NCBI GenBank assembly: GCA_011009095.1
Contig: VTPC01090593.1
Span: 1-64,000, forward strand
Reading direction: 5' to 3'
DNA: 64,000 bases
Source of the DNA: Ignelater luminosus
Lineage: Eukaryota; Arthropoda; Insecta; Coleoptera; Elateridae
In this document: positions 48,284 to 60,159 of the stretch, one piece after another
How the letters are laid out: each line of letters begins with the position of its first letter
Numbering within the stretch: the first letter of the stretch is position 1
Notes under the pieces: generated by a model
Seen by the model: only the letters and a program-made list of their open reading frames with translations
The model's database searches: none
What the model was told of the DNA's origin: nothing
Made by a program: the position numbers and the translations under genes

Positions 48284-51200
48284 AAATTCCGGGAGGTTTA
48301 ACGTCTACTTTGACTGGGCTATACATGAAGTCTGTTCTTTTCTTTGATTTCAATTTTCTTTTCTGAGATTTCTTTACTACATTTCTCAATGTCTTCTTCA
48401 CTTGTTCTAGTAAACTGTGAAATTCGTCTGGTGTTTTCTTTTTTATCCATCATGGTCTTTAAGGAATTGTTTCTTATGTCAAAGAAATATGCGTTTTTGT
48501 GGTCACCGCATCCGGTACCATGTTTGTTACATTTTCAATGTTTTTTTTGACATATTTTACCAACTTAGTATGCCTCTAATTATACAAAGGGATTCTAAAT
48601 ATCTTTACAACTTTGTATACATACCTCTATGTAATGTTCGCTTGTGGATGTCTGATAGAACAATATGATACTCCACGTTTTCTTATTCCAGAATTCTTTA
48701 AATTCATCATTCTTAACGTAGCAGACATTATCTGCCAGTATTCTTGTGAGCAATTCTGTGAATAACTGTAATAATTATTATTGGTTCAGTAAACTGGTAC
48801 AAAAGCAAAAATCTTTCTCAATTTGATATATTGAGCAAAGCTTAATGCGCTTAAAATTTGCTTGGACAAAAGCAAGAATCCGAAATCATCCGTCACTGTA
48901 AAAACAAAAGTATGACAAAAAGAAAGTTTTCTAAGGTGTGTTCAAAATAATTTGAAGAAATACAATCTACAATATTTTGAAATATAAAAGGCATTAAAGT
49001 ACGTCCCAAAAACAACTTAAAGCGATTTCCAAAATGTCCAAACAGAACTACGTCGACGATGTCTGGAAAAAACATGTCAAAATACCTGGACAACAAAGAA
49101 GTTAAGCTCGCCAGATGTACCAAAAAGAATCCAATTGGGAATTTTTTGCCAAATATTAATGTAAACAACAAATTAGGTAACCCAAGTGCTGCTTTCTTTG
49201 TTTGTAAGCTTTACCCTTTTAAATACTTAATTTCATTTTAGATTTTTCTAAGCCTTCCAAAGTAATACATAAACGCATTACGTATGTTTAGATTATCATG
49301 CTTATTATCATCCACATACCATTTACAAATTTTTCATATCTTTCCAAAATACTTTCAGTGTTTAACCAAAACTACTGATGACGACCTAATTTCTGCAAAA
49401 ACAAAAAAAATGTTATTACTATTTTCAGATCGTCCAAGATTTCTGATCTTTTACAGAGCTAGCGGAGCCTTGAACTTACTTTGAGCCACGTTTTACCTTT
49501 ACTTAGTATTTGTAACGGAATTATAATGGTTTCTCTATGAACAATAAAAAAGAAATGTGGAACACAACACTTCATTTATTATTTATATCAGCAAGTGAAG
49601 TCGTATTCGCAAATGAAGGTTAATATTGAATAAATAATATTCAGTTCACTACGATAATATCATTAAAGGTTTTAACCTAAAAGTTTTACGGAACTCTGCT
49701 TATCGTGTGACCTTACAACTTGAACACTAGTTCTGAACTTGAACCTTTAAATCATATTTCATTTTTAAATTACAGAAACACACGAAAAGAATTTCTCAAA
49801 ACTAAATCGATTATACAAACATCAGTTTCAAATACAACCGACAGTGTACGAAGCGCTCCGCTGATTTTTCTCTAGCTGATGTTACATTAATATCTTTCTG
49901 CTAGTCGCCTTTTAATTTTTGCTTAACTTAACGCAATAGAATTCTAGAAACTCCGGCATTTTGCCTAGACAAAACCGTTGGCAGGAACAGATCAATCAAC
50001 AATGATTAGTTATTGTCGTACCTGTAAATTTCTTGTGTTTTGCAAGAAGATAAAGTAATTACTATTCGCACTATTTCTTCTTCAATTATTTAGCAGTTTA
50101 GGTTTAGATGTAGAGCAAAAAGTGGAGATTACCACGAAGACATGAACTCTAACAATTACACCAAACGAATTCATGGAAGGTTAAGCACCTATAGATAGTA
50201 TTATTATTTATAATGCTCTTTACTTCAATCTAGTTACAATTAAATCTAGCACTTACTTCAAATATAAACAAAACAACACAGTCAACTGACTAGAAGAAAA
50301 AAATAGCAAAGGATATTGGTTTTTAGTGATGATAAAACTACGGTTGTACCAGATAATGCAACAAATAATCATGCAATTAAGTTAAACTGATTTTCAATTG
50401 AAGAAAAGGTAGCAATCTTGCAATATTGTGTTTTCAAAAACTTTTGTCTCATCAATACTGTAAAGCAATGGTTCTCTACCGGTAGAAGGTGTGCTTATTT
50501 ATCATTTTATTTTTAGTTTTATGGCTAAATCGCCTTGTGCATACGATGTTCCGCAAATAGTTACCTAAATTTAAACCTTGTTTGATTTTCTGTGGTTCTG
50601 GATGGCGGGAAGCCATTTAAGCTCTTTAAGGGGTAGTTAGTGGTAAACATAGATTCGACAGGATCGTTCTGGTCGCATTGATTTCTGGTGTAGCACTCTC
50701 TTCTGGTCGTAAGTTCATATGGGTTTGATGTGTACATCATTGAATGTTATCGGCGGTTGCAGCGTCCCAACTAGGACGTTGTTCGTTGGCACAGCAATGG
50801 CGACTGGCGCTAAGACGTCAAATTATAATAAAGTATCTGTATTAATGGTACCCTGATGAAGGTTAGGTTTTCTGACATTCTCGAAAGAGGAAATACATGT
50901 GGTTAGATATGTATTGGCTGTCACGGGCGATGATCGCAATGACGACAAAGGAAATTTGTTAACATTGCGCATTAGTGGTTGGAGGGAATTTCAGGATCGG
51001 GATTCAGTTTGGTTTAGAAAGCCAATATCTATGAAAACACGTTAAGGAAGCATGCACGCACCAAAGAGAAAATTTGCAGAACTCGGTTGTTTTCGCTTCT
51101 GCAACGTAGGATGAACTCGAGGTCAATATAAGAACCTTACAGAATCAGTAAATTCACGAAAGTAAAAAGTTTGTTATGATTAAGCGACGCTACAGTTGTT

Positions 51201-51860
51201 GCGTTAAAGATTGCAAAAACCACATTGGCGCTTCGTAGGTCTATGCAGAGTTGTGCATTATGACAATGTGTTGTTAAAGTTTTGGGCACAAAGATCAAAG
51301 GCGCCGACAACAAGTTAAAGTAGTGATCCCGTAAGGTTTTTATACTGTGACCCGGGTTAACAGTCGGCGACCCTAAGCCAGCATGACGGCATGCTCCCAG
51401 GATAGGACTAGCATACGCGCACTGTCGTGAAAATATTAGAAATTTAAAATACAGGAGAAATTACCAACAAACTTCTTTCCAAAAATGCACCGTTTTTGAG
51501 ATAAAGGTCGTCAAAAATTCATTTAAAATTAAAATCTTCTGTGTGGTTTCTATTCTTTGCTGGCTATTATTATAAACGGAAAGTGAGTATGCTTTTTTTA
51601 AGAAATCTGTATTACGTTATTTTTTGCCTAGGATGCCTTATTTTGGAAAGATAATACTAAAATTTAAAGCATAGACAAGTTCAATTTTGGTGGAGATGGA
51701 AAATGGGCACTTCTAACACATGCTATAAAACAAATTCCAAATATCTACAACAGAATGTTGCTTACTGCAGATAAGAAAATAAGATTACCTGTATCTTGAA
51801 AATAATGACACTTTAGTAAAAGGTTTATGGGTGCTTTTTACTTAATGGTCAGCTTTTAAA
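48284..51860. other. sequence without recognised gene; GC-richer block 50640-51420
   Basis: 48284-50600 is AT-rich with short frames. A frame near 49059-49165 reads NVxKxARCTKKNPIG-like but is unassigned. 50640-51420 is clearly GC-richer than its flanks and full of stops in all frames, as expected of an old inserted element. No motif or terminal repeat could be read. Confidence 0.4.
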
Positions 51861-52774
51861 TACGAGGTCTGTTCAAAAAGTATTGCGAATTTTGAATTTC
51901 CGCGGGTTACGTATATTCGATTTTCGATTTTTTTGTGGCGTTATGTTGGCACTCATGTCCATCACTTATGCCGACAAGTTCGGCCATTTTGAATGTTCAA
52001 TTTCGTACCAAAATTGTTCAATTTCGACCAAAAACAGCATCGCATTAACATTACTAAGGAGCTGTTGGACTCTGTCCGCGACGACCCAAATTTGCTCCAG
52101 AGGGTCATAACTGGTGACGAATCATGGGTTTATGGTTATGACGTGGAAACCAAAGCTCAATCATCCCAATGGAAGCTGCCGCACGAGCCAAGACCGAAAA
52201 GAGCGCGCCAAGTTTGGTCTAATGTGAAGGTTTTGCTTACAGTTTTCTTCGATTGCAGGGACGTGGTGCATCATGAGTTCTTGCCACGGGGTAGAACGAT
52301 CAATAAGGAATATTACCTGCAAGTTATATGCAATTTGCGCGAAGCAATCCGCCAGAAACGCCCGGATTTGTGGAAGAACAAAAATTGGCTTTTGCACCAT
52401 GATAACGCCCCTGCTCACACATCGTTGCTTGTGCGCGGATTTTTGGCCAAAAACAACACACTAATGATGCCGCAACCACCGTATTTCCCAGACCTGGCCT
52501 CCTGTGACTTTTGTTTGTTCCCGAAACTGAAGAGGCCCATGAAAGGACGACGCTACGCTACGATTGAGGAGATAAAGACGGCATCGAAGGAGGAGCTGAA
52601 CAAGATCACAAAAAATGATTTTTTGAAGTGCTTCGAGGATTGGAAAAAACGTTGGCACATGTGTATAATATCTGATGGGGATTACTTTGAAGGGGACAAA
52701 ATAGATATTCATGAATAAATAAATAATTTTTGAAAAAACACAAAAGTCGCGATACTTATTGAACAGACCTCGTA
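51861..52774 (+). mobile_element. mariner-type transposon with internal deletion
   Basis: The outer TA dinucleotides (51861-51862 and 52773-52774) are the target duplication. Terminal inverted repeats start CGAGGTCTGTTCAAAAAGTA on the left; the right end is the inverted copy with three mismatches over 32 bp. The element is about 910 bp between the TAs, against about 1.3 kb for a complete mariner, and the missing part is the 5' third of the transposase gene. Frame and ends are well kept, so this is a relatively young, non-autonomous derivative. Confidence 0.93.
51993..52718 (+). CDS. mariner transposase, N-terminally deleted, catalytic D,D34D region intact
   Basis: The transposase catalyses cut-and-paste movement at TA sites. 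The 241-codon frame begins VPKLFNFDQKQHR (the region after the DNA-binding domain in full-length proteins) and contains VITGDESWVYGYD (first aspartate, residue 42), LLHHDNAPAHTS (second, residue 137) and PDLASCDFCLFPKLK (third, residue 172). There are 34 residues between the last two aspartates, the D,D34D signature of true mariners. It ends in CFEDWKKRWHMC and YFEGDKID, the normal C-terminus. About 100 residues with the paired helix-turn-helix motifs are missing, and the initial ATG is an internal methionine. One oddity is YFPDL in place of the usual YSPDL. The catalytic domain is complete, but binding to the element ends should be lost. Confidence 0.92.
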   Translation: MFNFVPKLFNFDQKQHRINITKELLDSVRDDPNLLQRVITGDESWVYGYDVETKAQSSQWKLPHEPRPKRARQVWSNVKVLLTVFFDCRDVVHHEFLPRGRTINKEYYLQVICNLREAIRQKRPDLWKNKNWLLHHDNAPAHTSLLVRGFLAKNNTLMMPQPPYFPDLASCDFCLFPKLKRPMKGRRYATIEEIKTASKEELNKITKNDFLKCFEDWKKRWHMCIISDGDYFEGDKIDIHE

Positions 52775-54888
52775 TGTGCTGTTAACCATGTGTTCCCCGA
52801 ATTTCTTTTAGAATCAAAAGTGTTCCGCAACTTAGACAAGGTTGACAACTATTGCTGTCAAAATTCTCTCTATTGCAGTTTGGGTGTTTTCTATTGTGTA
52901 TCTATTCTGGGTTTTGTGCTTCGTTGCCTTTTTCTTCTTTTAATGTTTAGATTTCCTTTCAGTATTTCAATCAGCCAGCTAAAAGTCGCTAGAAATGATC
53001 ACTTGATGAAATGCTATATGCACTTTTATTTTATCCAATTAAAGTGTTAATGGTTCTCTAATCCAATTACATCATTAAGATGAGTCTACTAAAATTCTTA
53101 CATTTTGAATGAAGTTTAGTTCAAACAATAAGGAAGCGAAAAGTATATTTTGCTAACAAAACACAAAATGTAATATAATGTGTGTGTGTAAATAACTGTA
53201 ATTTATCAATACTTAATTATCCTTCTTATTGCAAACCGATAATTACATACTTGGATATTTAATATTCCAACACGCAATATTGAGGGTAAATTTAAATGCC
53301 ACACACCAGAATTTATTGAAAGTTTATTTGTTCACTCACAAAAATTTCCTTTAACCATCTATCATTATCTCTCTCGCTCCATTTTTCCGTAAATAACGAT
53401 GACAAAGACCGAATCAACTTTATATAATAGAGTGAATCCAATCTAAAATTGGAATCCGGCGTGTTGTACATTTACGTGTAAACCATCCATTTCGCGGTTC
53501 GGATTACAAATTGTTGTGAAAACCGGTGCGACGGTGAATTTTCGATAAAACAATCTGTCAACGTTTTGTGGTTGATTAGTGGAAAAGTGAAAATTCCTTC
53601 CGCTTTTTCTAAATTGAATTATATTCGTCGCCAGTTGCTCGGTAAATATATTTGGTTGTTATAAAAGCTCAATTCATTGGTGGTTGTTTTTTTCTCTAAA
53701 AACAAAAGTACACTACTACTCAAAATAATTAGTATTGTTTGATTGATGGACGTTGATGAAAGAGTTTTTAAAGCGTACGTAGGTTGTTCACAGATACATT
53801 TGTGATTAAAATTGCTGATCTTTCGTTGGACGTGTCAATGATATCTTAATTACGTGAGCAACTCAAAATGATTGAAAACGTGGCTTCTTTTATAGCTATT
53901 TTATTACATAACGTAAAATGATTAATTTTCTGCCTACATCAGTTAGGCCGCCAATATCGACTAAAAGAATTATCCTAGACTAGAACAAATACAAGGAAAC
54001 TTCAGCAGAAAACCAGAAACCATTCAAGTTGTAATACAACTCTAGTTTTCTAAGGAAGATGAATATTAAATAATGTAAAGGTTTAATTAATAAATTATTT
54101 AATGCAGGAATGCCCAAAGGTTGACGCCTACCTAGAATGTTTAGTTTAACCCTTGTCCTCTTTCACGGTTACGCTAATGTTTAACTTATAGAATTTATAT
54201 AATTAGGTAGTGGACGTCAAGCAATAGAAAAATCCAATTTACCATTCTCTTTTAAATGTTTATTAAAATTGTTCTTTATAACCAGTTTTTATTTTTAAAC
54301 TTTATTTGCACACATATTTCTTAAAAAATAGTTTTAAAGTAAAAAGCTGTTTTCCCAGATGAGTTGTTAATAAAATCTTTTCCTGTTAATGAAAGTGCCG
54401 ACAAAGGTAGTGGGTTTTCTTTGCAACATGCGCTGTGAAATTTTAAATTGGTTGGTGTAGTTTTGTTTGCTGTAACGCTACATTAAATCTCTAAAAACTA
54501 GGATCAATTTAAATTTCTTTTGGAATGAAAAATCATGTGGTATAAAACGCAAATATTACAGAATTCAATACCTATTTTACTGGAAAACAGGTTTAGGCAC
54601 TTACTGGAGACATATAAGATATTTGTTAAGGCAAAAGAAACAATAAACAAACTAGCAAAATGTACATTTAAAGAAACTTTAAAACATTCACTAAGAGCTC
54701 AGAGAAGCCATTACACCGCATATTCTATTTTTAATCGTCAAATATAGAACAAACATGCGACTGCTGCGGCTAAACTCAAAATGTCAATTGGTGTTGATGT
54801 TCAGAAAATTTAGAATTTGTTTTATCGTTTAAGAGAGAAGATCTTAAAGATTTAATATAATAAGTAAAGTCAGAACTCGGCTTGTCCG
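52775..54888. other. sequence without recognised gene; possible promoter/first exon inside
   Basis: AT-rich DNA apart from 53440-53660, listed separately. No coding motif was found. A short TG run lies at about 53180-53190. Confidence 0.45.
53419..53643 (+). promoter_or_regulatory. possible TATA box with noncoding first exon and splice donor
   Basis: TTTATATAATAG at 53419-53430 resembles a TATA box. It is followed by about 210 bp of moderately GC-richer DNA and then a consensus-like donor, CTCGGTAAAT (GT at 53642). This could be an alternative NOS promoter or the first exon of another plus-strand gene. Such combinations also arise by chance in AT-rich DNA, so this is a weak call. Confidence 0.15.
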
Positions 54889-54985
54889 ACGTAAACTTAA
54901 CAAATCTTACTCAATCTAACCCGGGCTTGACAATTTGGTTATCCTAACAAAGGAATTGCATCATCTTAAAGCAAGTATATAAAAT
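54889..54985. repeat. diverged direct repeat, left copy
   Basis: The stretch from CGTAAACTTAACAAATC to AAGTATATAAAA recurs at 57919-58008 (CGTAAACTGACCAAATC...) in the same orientation with about 75% identity. The pair brackets the hAT relic about 3 kb apart. Confidence 0.6.
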
Positions 54986-55194
54986 TATTAGTGTGGTCTT
55001 GTTACTTTTGAGGCGGTGCTGTTCTTAGTTTGGAATACCTCGGGCGAATGATTTGGTTAGGGGGTTTACTGTTTTTCCTCGTCCTTGGTCCAGTCGAACA
55101 AGTAGCTGCTGCAACAAACTGAAAATGAAAATAAAACACTCAAGAGGTATAAACGTATCTTTTGTACCTAAACTCAAACTATATACAATACAAA

Positions 55195-56812
55195 CAGAGC
55201 CGTCCTTAGCTCGCGCGAGGCCTGGGGCAAAGCTACAGCGGGCCCCTGTACTTTCTACAAAAATAACATCTTACGTATTTCCTGTAGTAGAAAAGTCGAT
55301 CGACACGCACAACTCCTTTTCTATGCTCAGAAGCACCAAATTGGAAAGTCTTTTCTGTCCCATCGTAGTCCTCAGATAATCTTTTATTAGCTTTAGTTTC
55401 GAAAAACCTCGTTTTGCTGAAGCAGTAAATACAGGAATTGTCAGCATTATACGGAAAACTATGTACAAGTTGGGAAAAGTATCGTTCGTTTCATGTGAAG
55501 GTCGTAGATAGTCCAAAGGTGTTCGATACCACAAGTCCACCATATGGTCTAAATCCATGCAGTGTTTGACCAGCGTGATTTCATCCATTTCGTTATTATT
55601 TTGCATGTTTAGTAAAAACCCAAAGTAAGCGTCGTGTTTATGAATTTGGACAAACCTTTCTTTTATTCATACAAGTGCCTGATCTAAAATGCATAAGAAA
55701 AACTCTCTGTAGTATTTTTCCTCAGGATAGCTTGAACTACTTCCTTCTCCTTCATAAAGATGAAGTTTTTGGTACTTTCGCCTCCGTTTATGTTTAAATC
55801 CAATTGGAATATCATTCTCGGCACAAATCTGTCGTGCAGTCTCTTTTGGTTTTGAAAACCCATCTTCTTTGTATGACTGTAGATATTATTTGAGCCCCTT
55901 GAATAGCTGAATTATTGTAGCGATGTTGGCCTCTTCTTTCTGCATACTTTTGATAACTTTATCGACTGCAGATAATAAGTTATACCAAATTACAGCCGAC
56001 AAAATAAACTCAAAACTGAACTCATTTTCAGCAGGTAAAAGCTGAATCTTTTGTTGTTTGCATGACCTTTTCTAGTGCGTCGTGAATAGATTTCAGTTGA
56101 AATATCACTGCTTTTACGGAAGATACGCGACATTCCCAGCGAGTTTCAAATAGGAATTTCAAAGCAAAATTCTTAACGTATGAAGTCAGAATTTTCCATC
56201 TCTCTGTTGATGCTACAAATGTGGCATAAAGGCTTTGAAGGGCTCCAAAGGATGTCATTGCCAATGGAACCGATAAAGGCATGTCGCTGACTAATAAATT
56301 CAGGCTATGGACTGAGCAGGGCACAAAGAATGCTGTAGGATGTTCCCCTAGTATTCTTGCTTGGATACCCTGATTTTGGCCAGCCATATTTGCAGCATTA
56401 ACATAGGCTTGCCCACGACAATCATTGAGATTTAAGTCTAAAATATTAATCGGATGTTTCAGCTTATTGGTCAAAGAGAGACTCGTTTTGCTAGTTATAT
56501 GCACAAACGTAACGAAATATTCTTCAATCCTAGCTACAACATTGTCAGCAATGTTTACAATACGTAAAATTAAACTCAATTGTTTATCATGGTCATTATC
56601 AGGGGTGCCATCTAACAAAATTGAAAAATATTTACTTGTCTTGACTCGTAATTTTATTTCGTTACGAATTTTACTGCCTAAAAGGTTAATCAACTCCTTC
56701 TGCATAGAAGGCCCCAAATAATAATCTGAAATTTGCTTGTTAACAATTCTTCTTAGGTGTTCTGCCATGAACGTGTCAAATTGCACTATCATTTTAATTA
56801 ACCCTAAAGACT
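55195..56812 (-). pseudogene. hAT-family transposase pseudogene with one recognisable terminus
   Basis: The minus-strand frame 56792-56028 (254 codons) reads VQFDTFMAEHLRRIVNKQIS, NLLGSKIRNEI, YFSILLDGTPDNDHDKQLSL, FVPCSVHSLNLLVSD and FLFETRWECRVSSVKAV, the body of a DUF4371/ZMYM-like hAT transposase. After a frameshift near 56030 it continues as NEFSFEFILSAVIWYNLLS, has a stop at about 55889, and ends at 55606-55271. That end contains the C-terminal dimerisation block PNLYIVFRIMLTIPVFTASA, RGFSKLKLIKDYLRTTM and NLVLLSIEKEL. At 55195 CAGAGCCGTCCTTAG plus GCCTGGGGCAAAG is a typical hAT end sequence. The N-terminal zinc-finger portion and the other terminus were not found; a GC-rich stretch at 57085-57235 may be part of the lost end. 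Confidence 0.85.
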
Positions 56813-57918
56813 TTCGACTCTCCGTAGCTATCTCATCTCCTCAATGCGACCATTGTGAGTTTAAAAACTTGTAACAAAAGTGGTGCATGATTCATGACTT
56901 ATGCGAAGTTTCTTGGTAATAATCCTAAGAAGGATGTTTTGGTACCTTTTACTTGCTACCTATTCATAACTCGACAACTGTAATCCCAATGTCGTGTTAA
57001 TTCCTTAAATCCAAACTAAACTGTTGTAAATAATATTAGGTCTTACTTAGAAATCTCTAGCCAAGAATTAAAATAAGAAGGGAACGCCTTGCCGCGAGCA
57101 GGCGCGGAGTCCAGGGCCTGGATCCCGCCTACCCACCCCAAAAGACGGCTTTGAGTACAAACAATAAGTGCTTTACGTGAGTCGAGTTAGGATTAGCCAG
57201 TCGAAAATGTTTCGAGCAGGCGGGGCGTCCCTGCATTATACAATCCCGTAAGGTCAGTAAACCACATTCTAACAACGATAGCTCGTGCTACGAACAGTAG
57301 CAATGTCGGCTAACTCTATTGACAGTAGTGTCAGTCAGATAAAAAAAGGTTGGAATTGGAGTGCCTCGAAGTTTTTAGACTGCACTATACACTCGAAGGA
57401 CACTTTTCGGTCGCTGAGTTTGTTAGCAGTAATTGATGCTGCTAACTCACGATCTTCTATACCAGCGAGTTTGAAGAGCGGGGACGCTGGAAGTGGGGCA
57501 AACTGGTATGCGTAGGGAAATTGTATACGGCTTACATGGAGGATGATCAATACAGTTAATTTAATACAAAACTTAATCTTTAATACCTACTGTACCGTAA
57601 CGACTGATTAAACTACATTAAACTGAAATATTTTTGTTGAAATATAGGGTCCAATTATGCAAATGCAACATATCAAAACTTTACAATTTACTCTGCTTCT
57701 ATTACTCTCATTGTCTGGCTTTAGTATTAAGAACCGATATATAAAATCATCTAAAGTGCGTCGGAAGATTTTCAGCGATAAAGCTTAGGTAAGTTTAATG
57801 TTTTCTGATGGTCGAACAGAAAGCTATTGCTAATCGCCAAACTTTGTCGACCGCTAAAATCAGTTCCATTTCACACCCACCTTCTGTGCTGCGACTCCCT
57901 GTCGTTACTCATTGCCTA

Positions 57919-58008
57919 GCGTAAACTGACCAAATCCTACTCAATTTAAGCCACACTTGATAATTAAGTCATCCTAACAAAAAATTGCATTACTTTAAAG
58001 TATATAAC
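57919..58008. repeat. diverged direct repeat, right copy
   Basis: Partner of 54889-54985. Shared landmarks are CTACTCAAT, ATCCTAACAAA, AATTGCAT and TTAAAG...TATATAA. Confidence 0.6.
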
Positions 58009-59759
58009 ATCGCTCGAAGCAACACATTGAAGCTTTACAATGTACCAAATAATAAAAAATCAGAATTAATTGCAAAATATTTCTTGGATAGATTCAAAGA
58101 TTCAGTTTGAATTATCTGAACTGAAACAAAACTAATATTTAAAAAAAATTACCAAATTTAATACACTGTTATCTCGTTTTTGTTGTTTAATTCGACTTTA
58201 ATGAACCAAACAGAAAATTCCAAAAAAAGAATTAAGAAAAGTATTTCCATTCTTAGCTCTATCCCTTATCTAGAAACTTTAATGTTTTCGCAAGAGAACT
58301 ACTAATTTTACATTAGGGCAGAATCAAAGAGAAAAAAAAGAATTTGAAATTCCCAGTGCACATTTAAAAAACGTCAAATTGCTGATGCCAGCTAATCACC
58401 TTAAATCCGAATGTCAATAGAGAAACGCGACGTGGGATGAGAACGCCGCTACTTCCTTTGCTTCAAATTCAAACTAGGTGAACGCGAGGTAAGCGAGATT
58501 TGTCCAGGATATTTTTCATGGTTAGTTTAGCACAAAGTCCTTTAATCTCGCATGTTCTTTTTCTTGAAGTGAAAATACGAACAAAATGGGTTTATGGTTT
58601 ACTTCTCCAGATGGAGTAATAGAAATTTAATGACGGCGAGGACGTATTTTTAAATTTTTTCCTTTTTAACTGATAAAAAAATGTATTTTACTTAGAATTG
58701 TAAAATGAATTTATTTAACAAGCTTTTGGCTAATGAAAATGAAATTGTAATTTAATTCTTGGTGAAATATTTATTAATTATTAACAACGTACAGTTTTAA
58801 AGTCTTTCGGTAATTTTACGCTTGATTCTCTGGAATAATAATAATTTATTAAAATTAACTTTTAAATGAATAAAATTTACTTATATTTTCTACAGAAGAG
58901 AAAGTTTATCACTGTTACATGGTCTGATTTAAATAAACTTTGTTAATTCCTGTAATTATAAATTATAATTTTTGTTTTCTTTGCTTTTTCCACATCTTAT
59001 TAAAGACTTTAAAACTCTGGTTTCTCTTTTTGTTCGTTGTTGTTTTATTCAATCTGATACAAGTGGAAGATACAGTGTTCGGATAACTTTGAAGGTTTGT
59101 TCTTTTTGCTATCTTTTTCTCTGATTTCCCCCCTTTTTCTGTAAAGAATACACATACATGTATAAAGCTTTCAAAAGCTGTCGGAAATTTTAGTTTCGTT
59201 TCTTTATATAAAAAAAATTGTAAAGCTTGAATCTTAAGAGTAAAAGAAATTCTTGCGTCATTATTTTATAATGTTAAATTTATAAAATAGCAAGCAACTT
59301 TCTTTTTGAATAAGGTTTAAATTCTTTAAGCGTTTATTGAAAAACCATTTTAGAAATCTTTTAATATCCAATATACAGTGTGCCCATTTGCACGTGTTAC
59401 ATAGAGATAGGCAACACATATTGCGTATATTTCTTATTATTTACTTTTTTAAATATATTTAAAATTTCTTCATGATAGACTGATATTAATGATTTAAGTA
59501 TCAAATATTTAATTTATATTTTAATATAATTACAAAGTTTTGATTAAACTGACATTCTGTTTAAAAAGAATTTTCTAGAAATGATACTGTGTAAAGTATT
59601 GAAAAGAACAACTAGAAGAGAAAAACAGCAAGATTCAAACCCGAAAAGCCGGAATATGTAGGCATCCAGACATGAGCAACATGTAAAATTTGTATCGTGA
59701 TAGATTTGCAGTTACATTTTAAATTAGAACTTTAAACAAAAAACACAATTTTAGTTTCT
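58009..59759. other. AT-rich sequence with nothing recognised
   Basis: Short frames only. A sequence at about 59371 (ATATACAGTGTGCCCATTTG) resembles the outer end of a MITE, but no partner was located. Confidence 0.45.
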
Positions 59760-60157
59760 TCTTCTTTGTAGCCTCTTGTCCCAGCATGCCCTTGTTACGG
59801 TTGTTGTTCTGTCTGTCTTCTGGTTTCTGTCTTCCAATGGCGTTTTTCGTTTCTTATTCTGCTGACATGTTTGTTCCATTCACGTCATTTTTATCAACCC
59901 CATCTGACAGCATCTTGAATTTCTATTTACTAATGCTATCGATTTCAAATTCTTCATCTGTTGTGTTGAGTATTCTTTTCGTTTCTGTTCTGTCTGTTTT
60001 TGTTTCTATCGCATATTTCAGAATTGCTCTTATACATGACTTGTGTATACCTGCTCTTCCCTCTGTTCTCATATCATCGTTTCTCCATGTTATATCTTGT
60101 AAGTATCTTCTCTTTTCTATGAACATCCTCTTATATATCGCCATAGCTAGAAATTAG
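59760..60157 (-). pseudogene. RTE-like non-LTR retrotransposon fragment
   Basis: The minus-strand frame 60144-59923 reads IYKRMFIEKRRYLQDITWRN, then KSCIRAILKYAIETKTDRTE and TKRILNTTDEE. This corresponds to the TWRN...YKTCVRPVLTYAAET...TKxLLRxxE region at the C-terminal side of the RT in insect RTE-like endonuclease-reverse transcriptases. Reading on with a frame change gives RIRNEKRHWKTETRRQ-like sequence and a (GAA)-rich end near 59755. The plus-strand 123-codon hydrophobic frame here is its antisense shadow. The start (60100-60157) is repeated at 61787-61850 inside the decayed mariner. Confidence 0.6.
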
Positions 60158-60159
60158 TC

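Noticed and set aside
57285..57550. Overlapping frames on both strands near the hAT relic
   Set aside because: No recognised motif, and neither strand continues the hAT protein.
57085..57575. Right terminus and 8-bp target duplication of the hAT element
   Set aside because: A GC-rich stretch resembles hAT ends and AATACAAA recurs near 57564, but it is not preceded by an inverted copy of the left end.
59786..60157. 123-codon plus-strand hydrophobic protein
   Set aside because: It is the antisense shadow of the RTE-like fragment, whose minus-strand frame shows real RT-type sequence.
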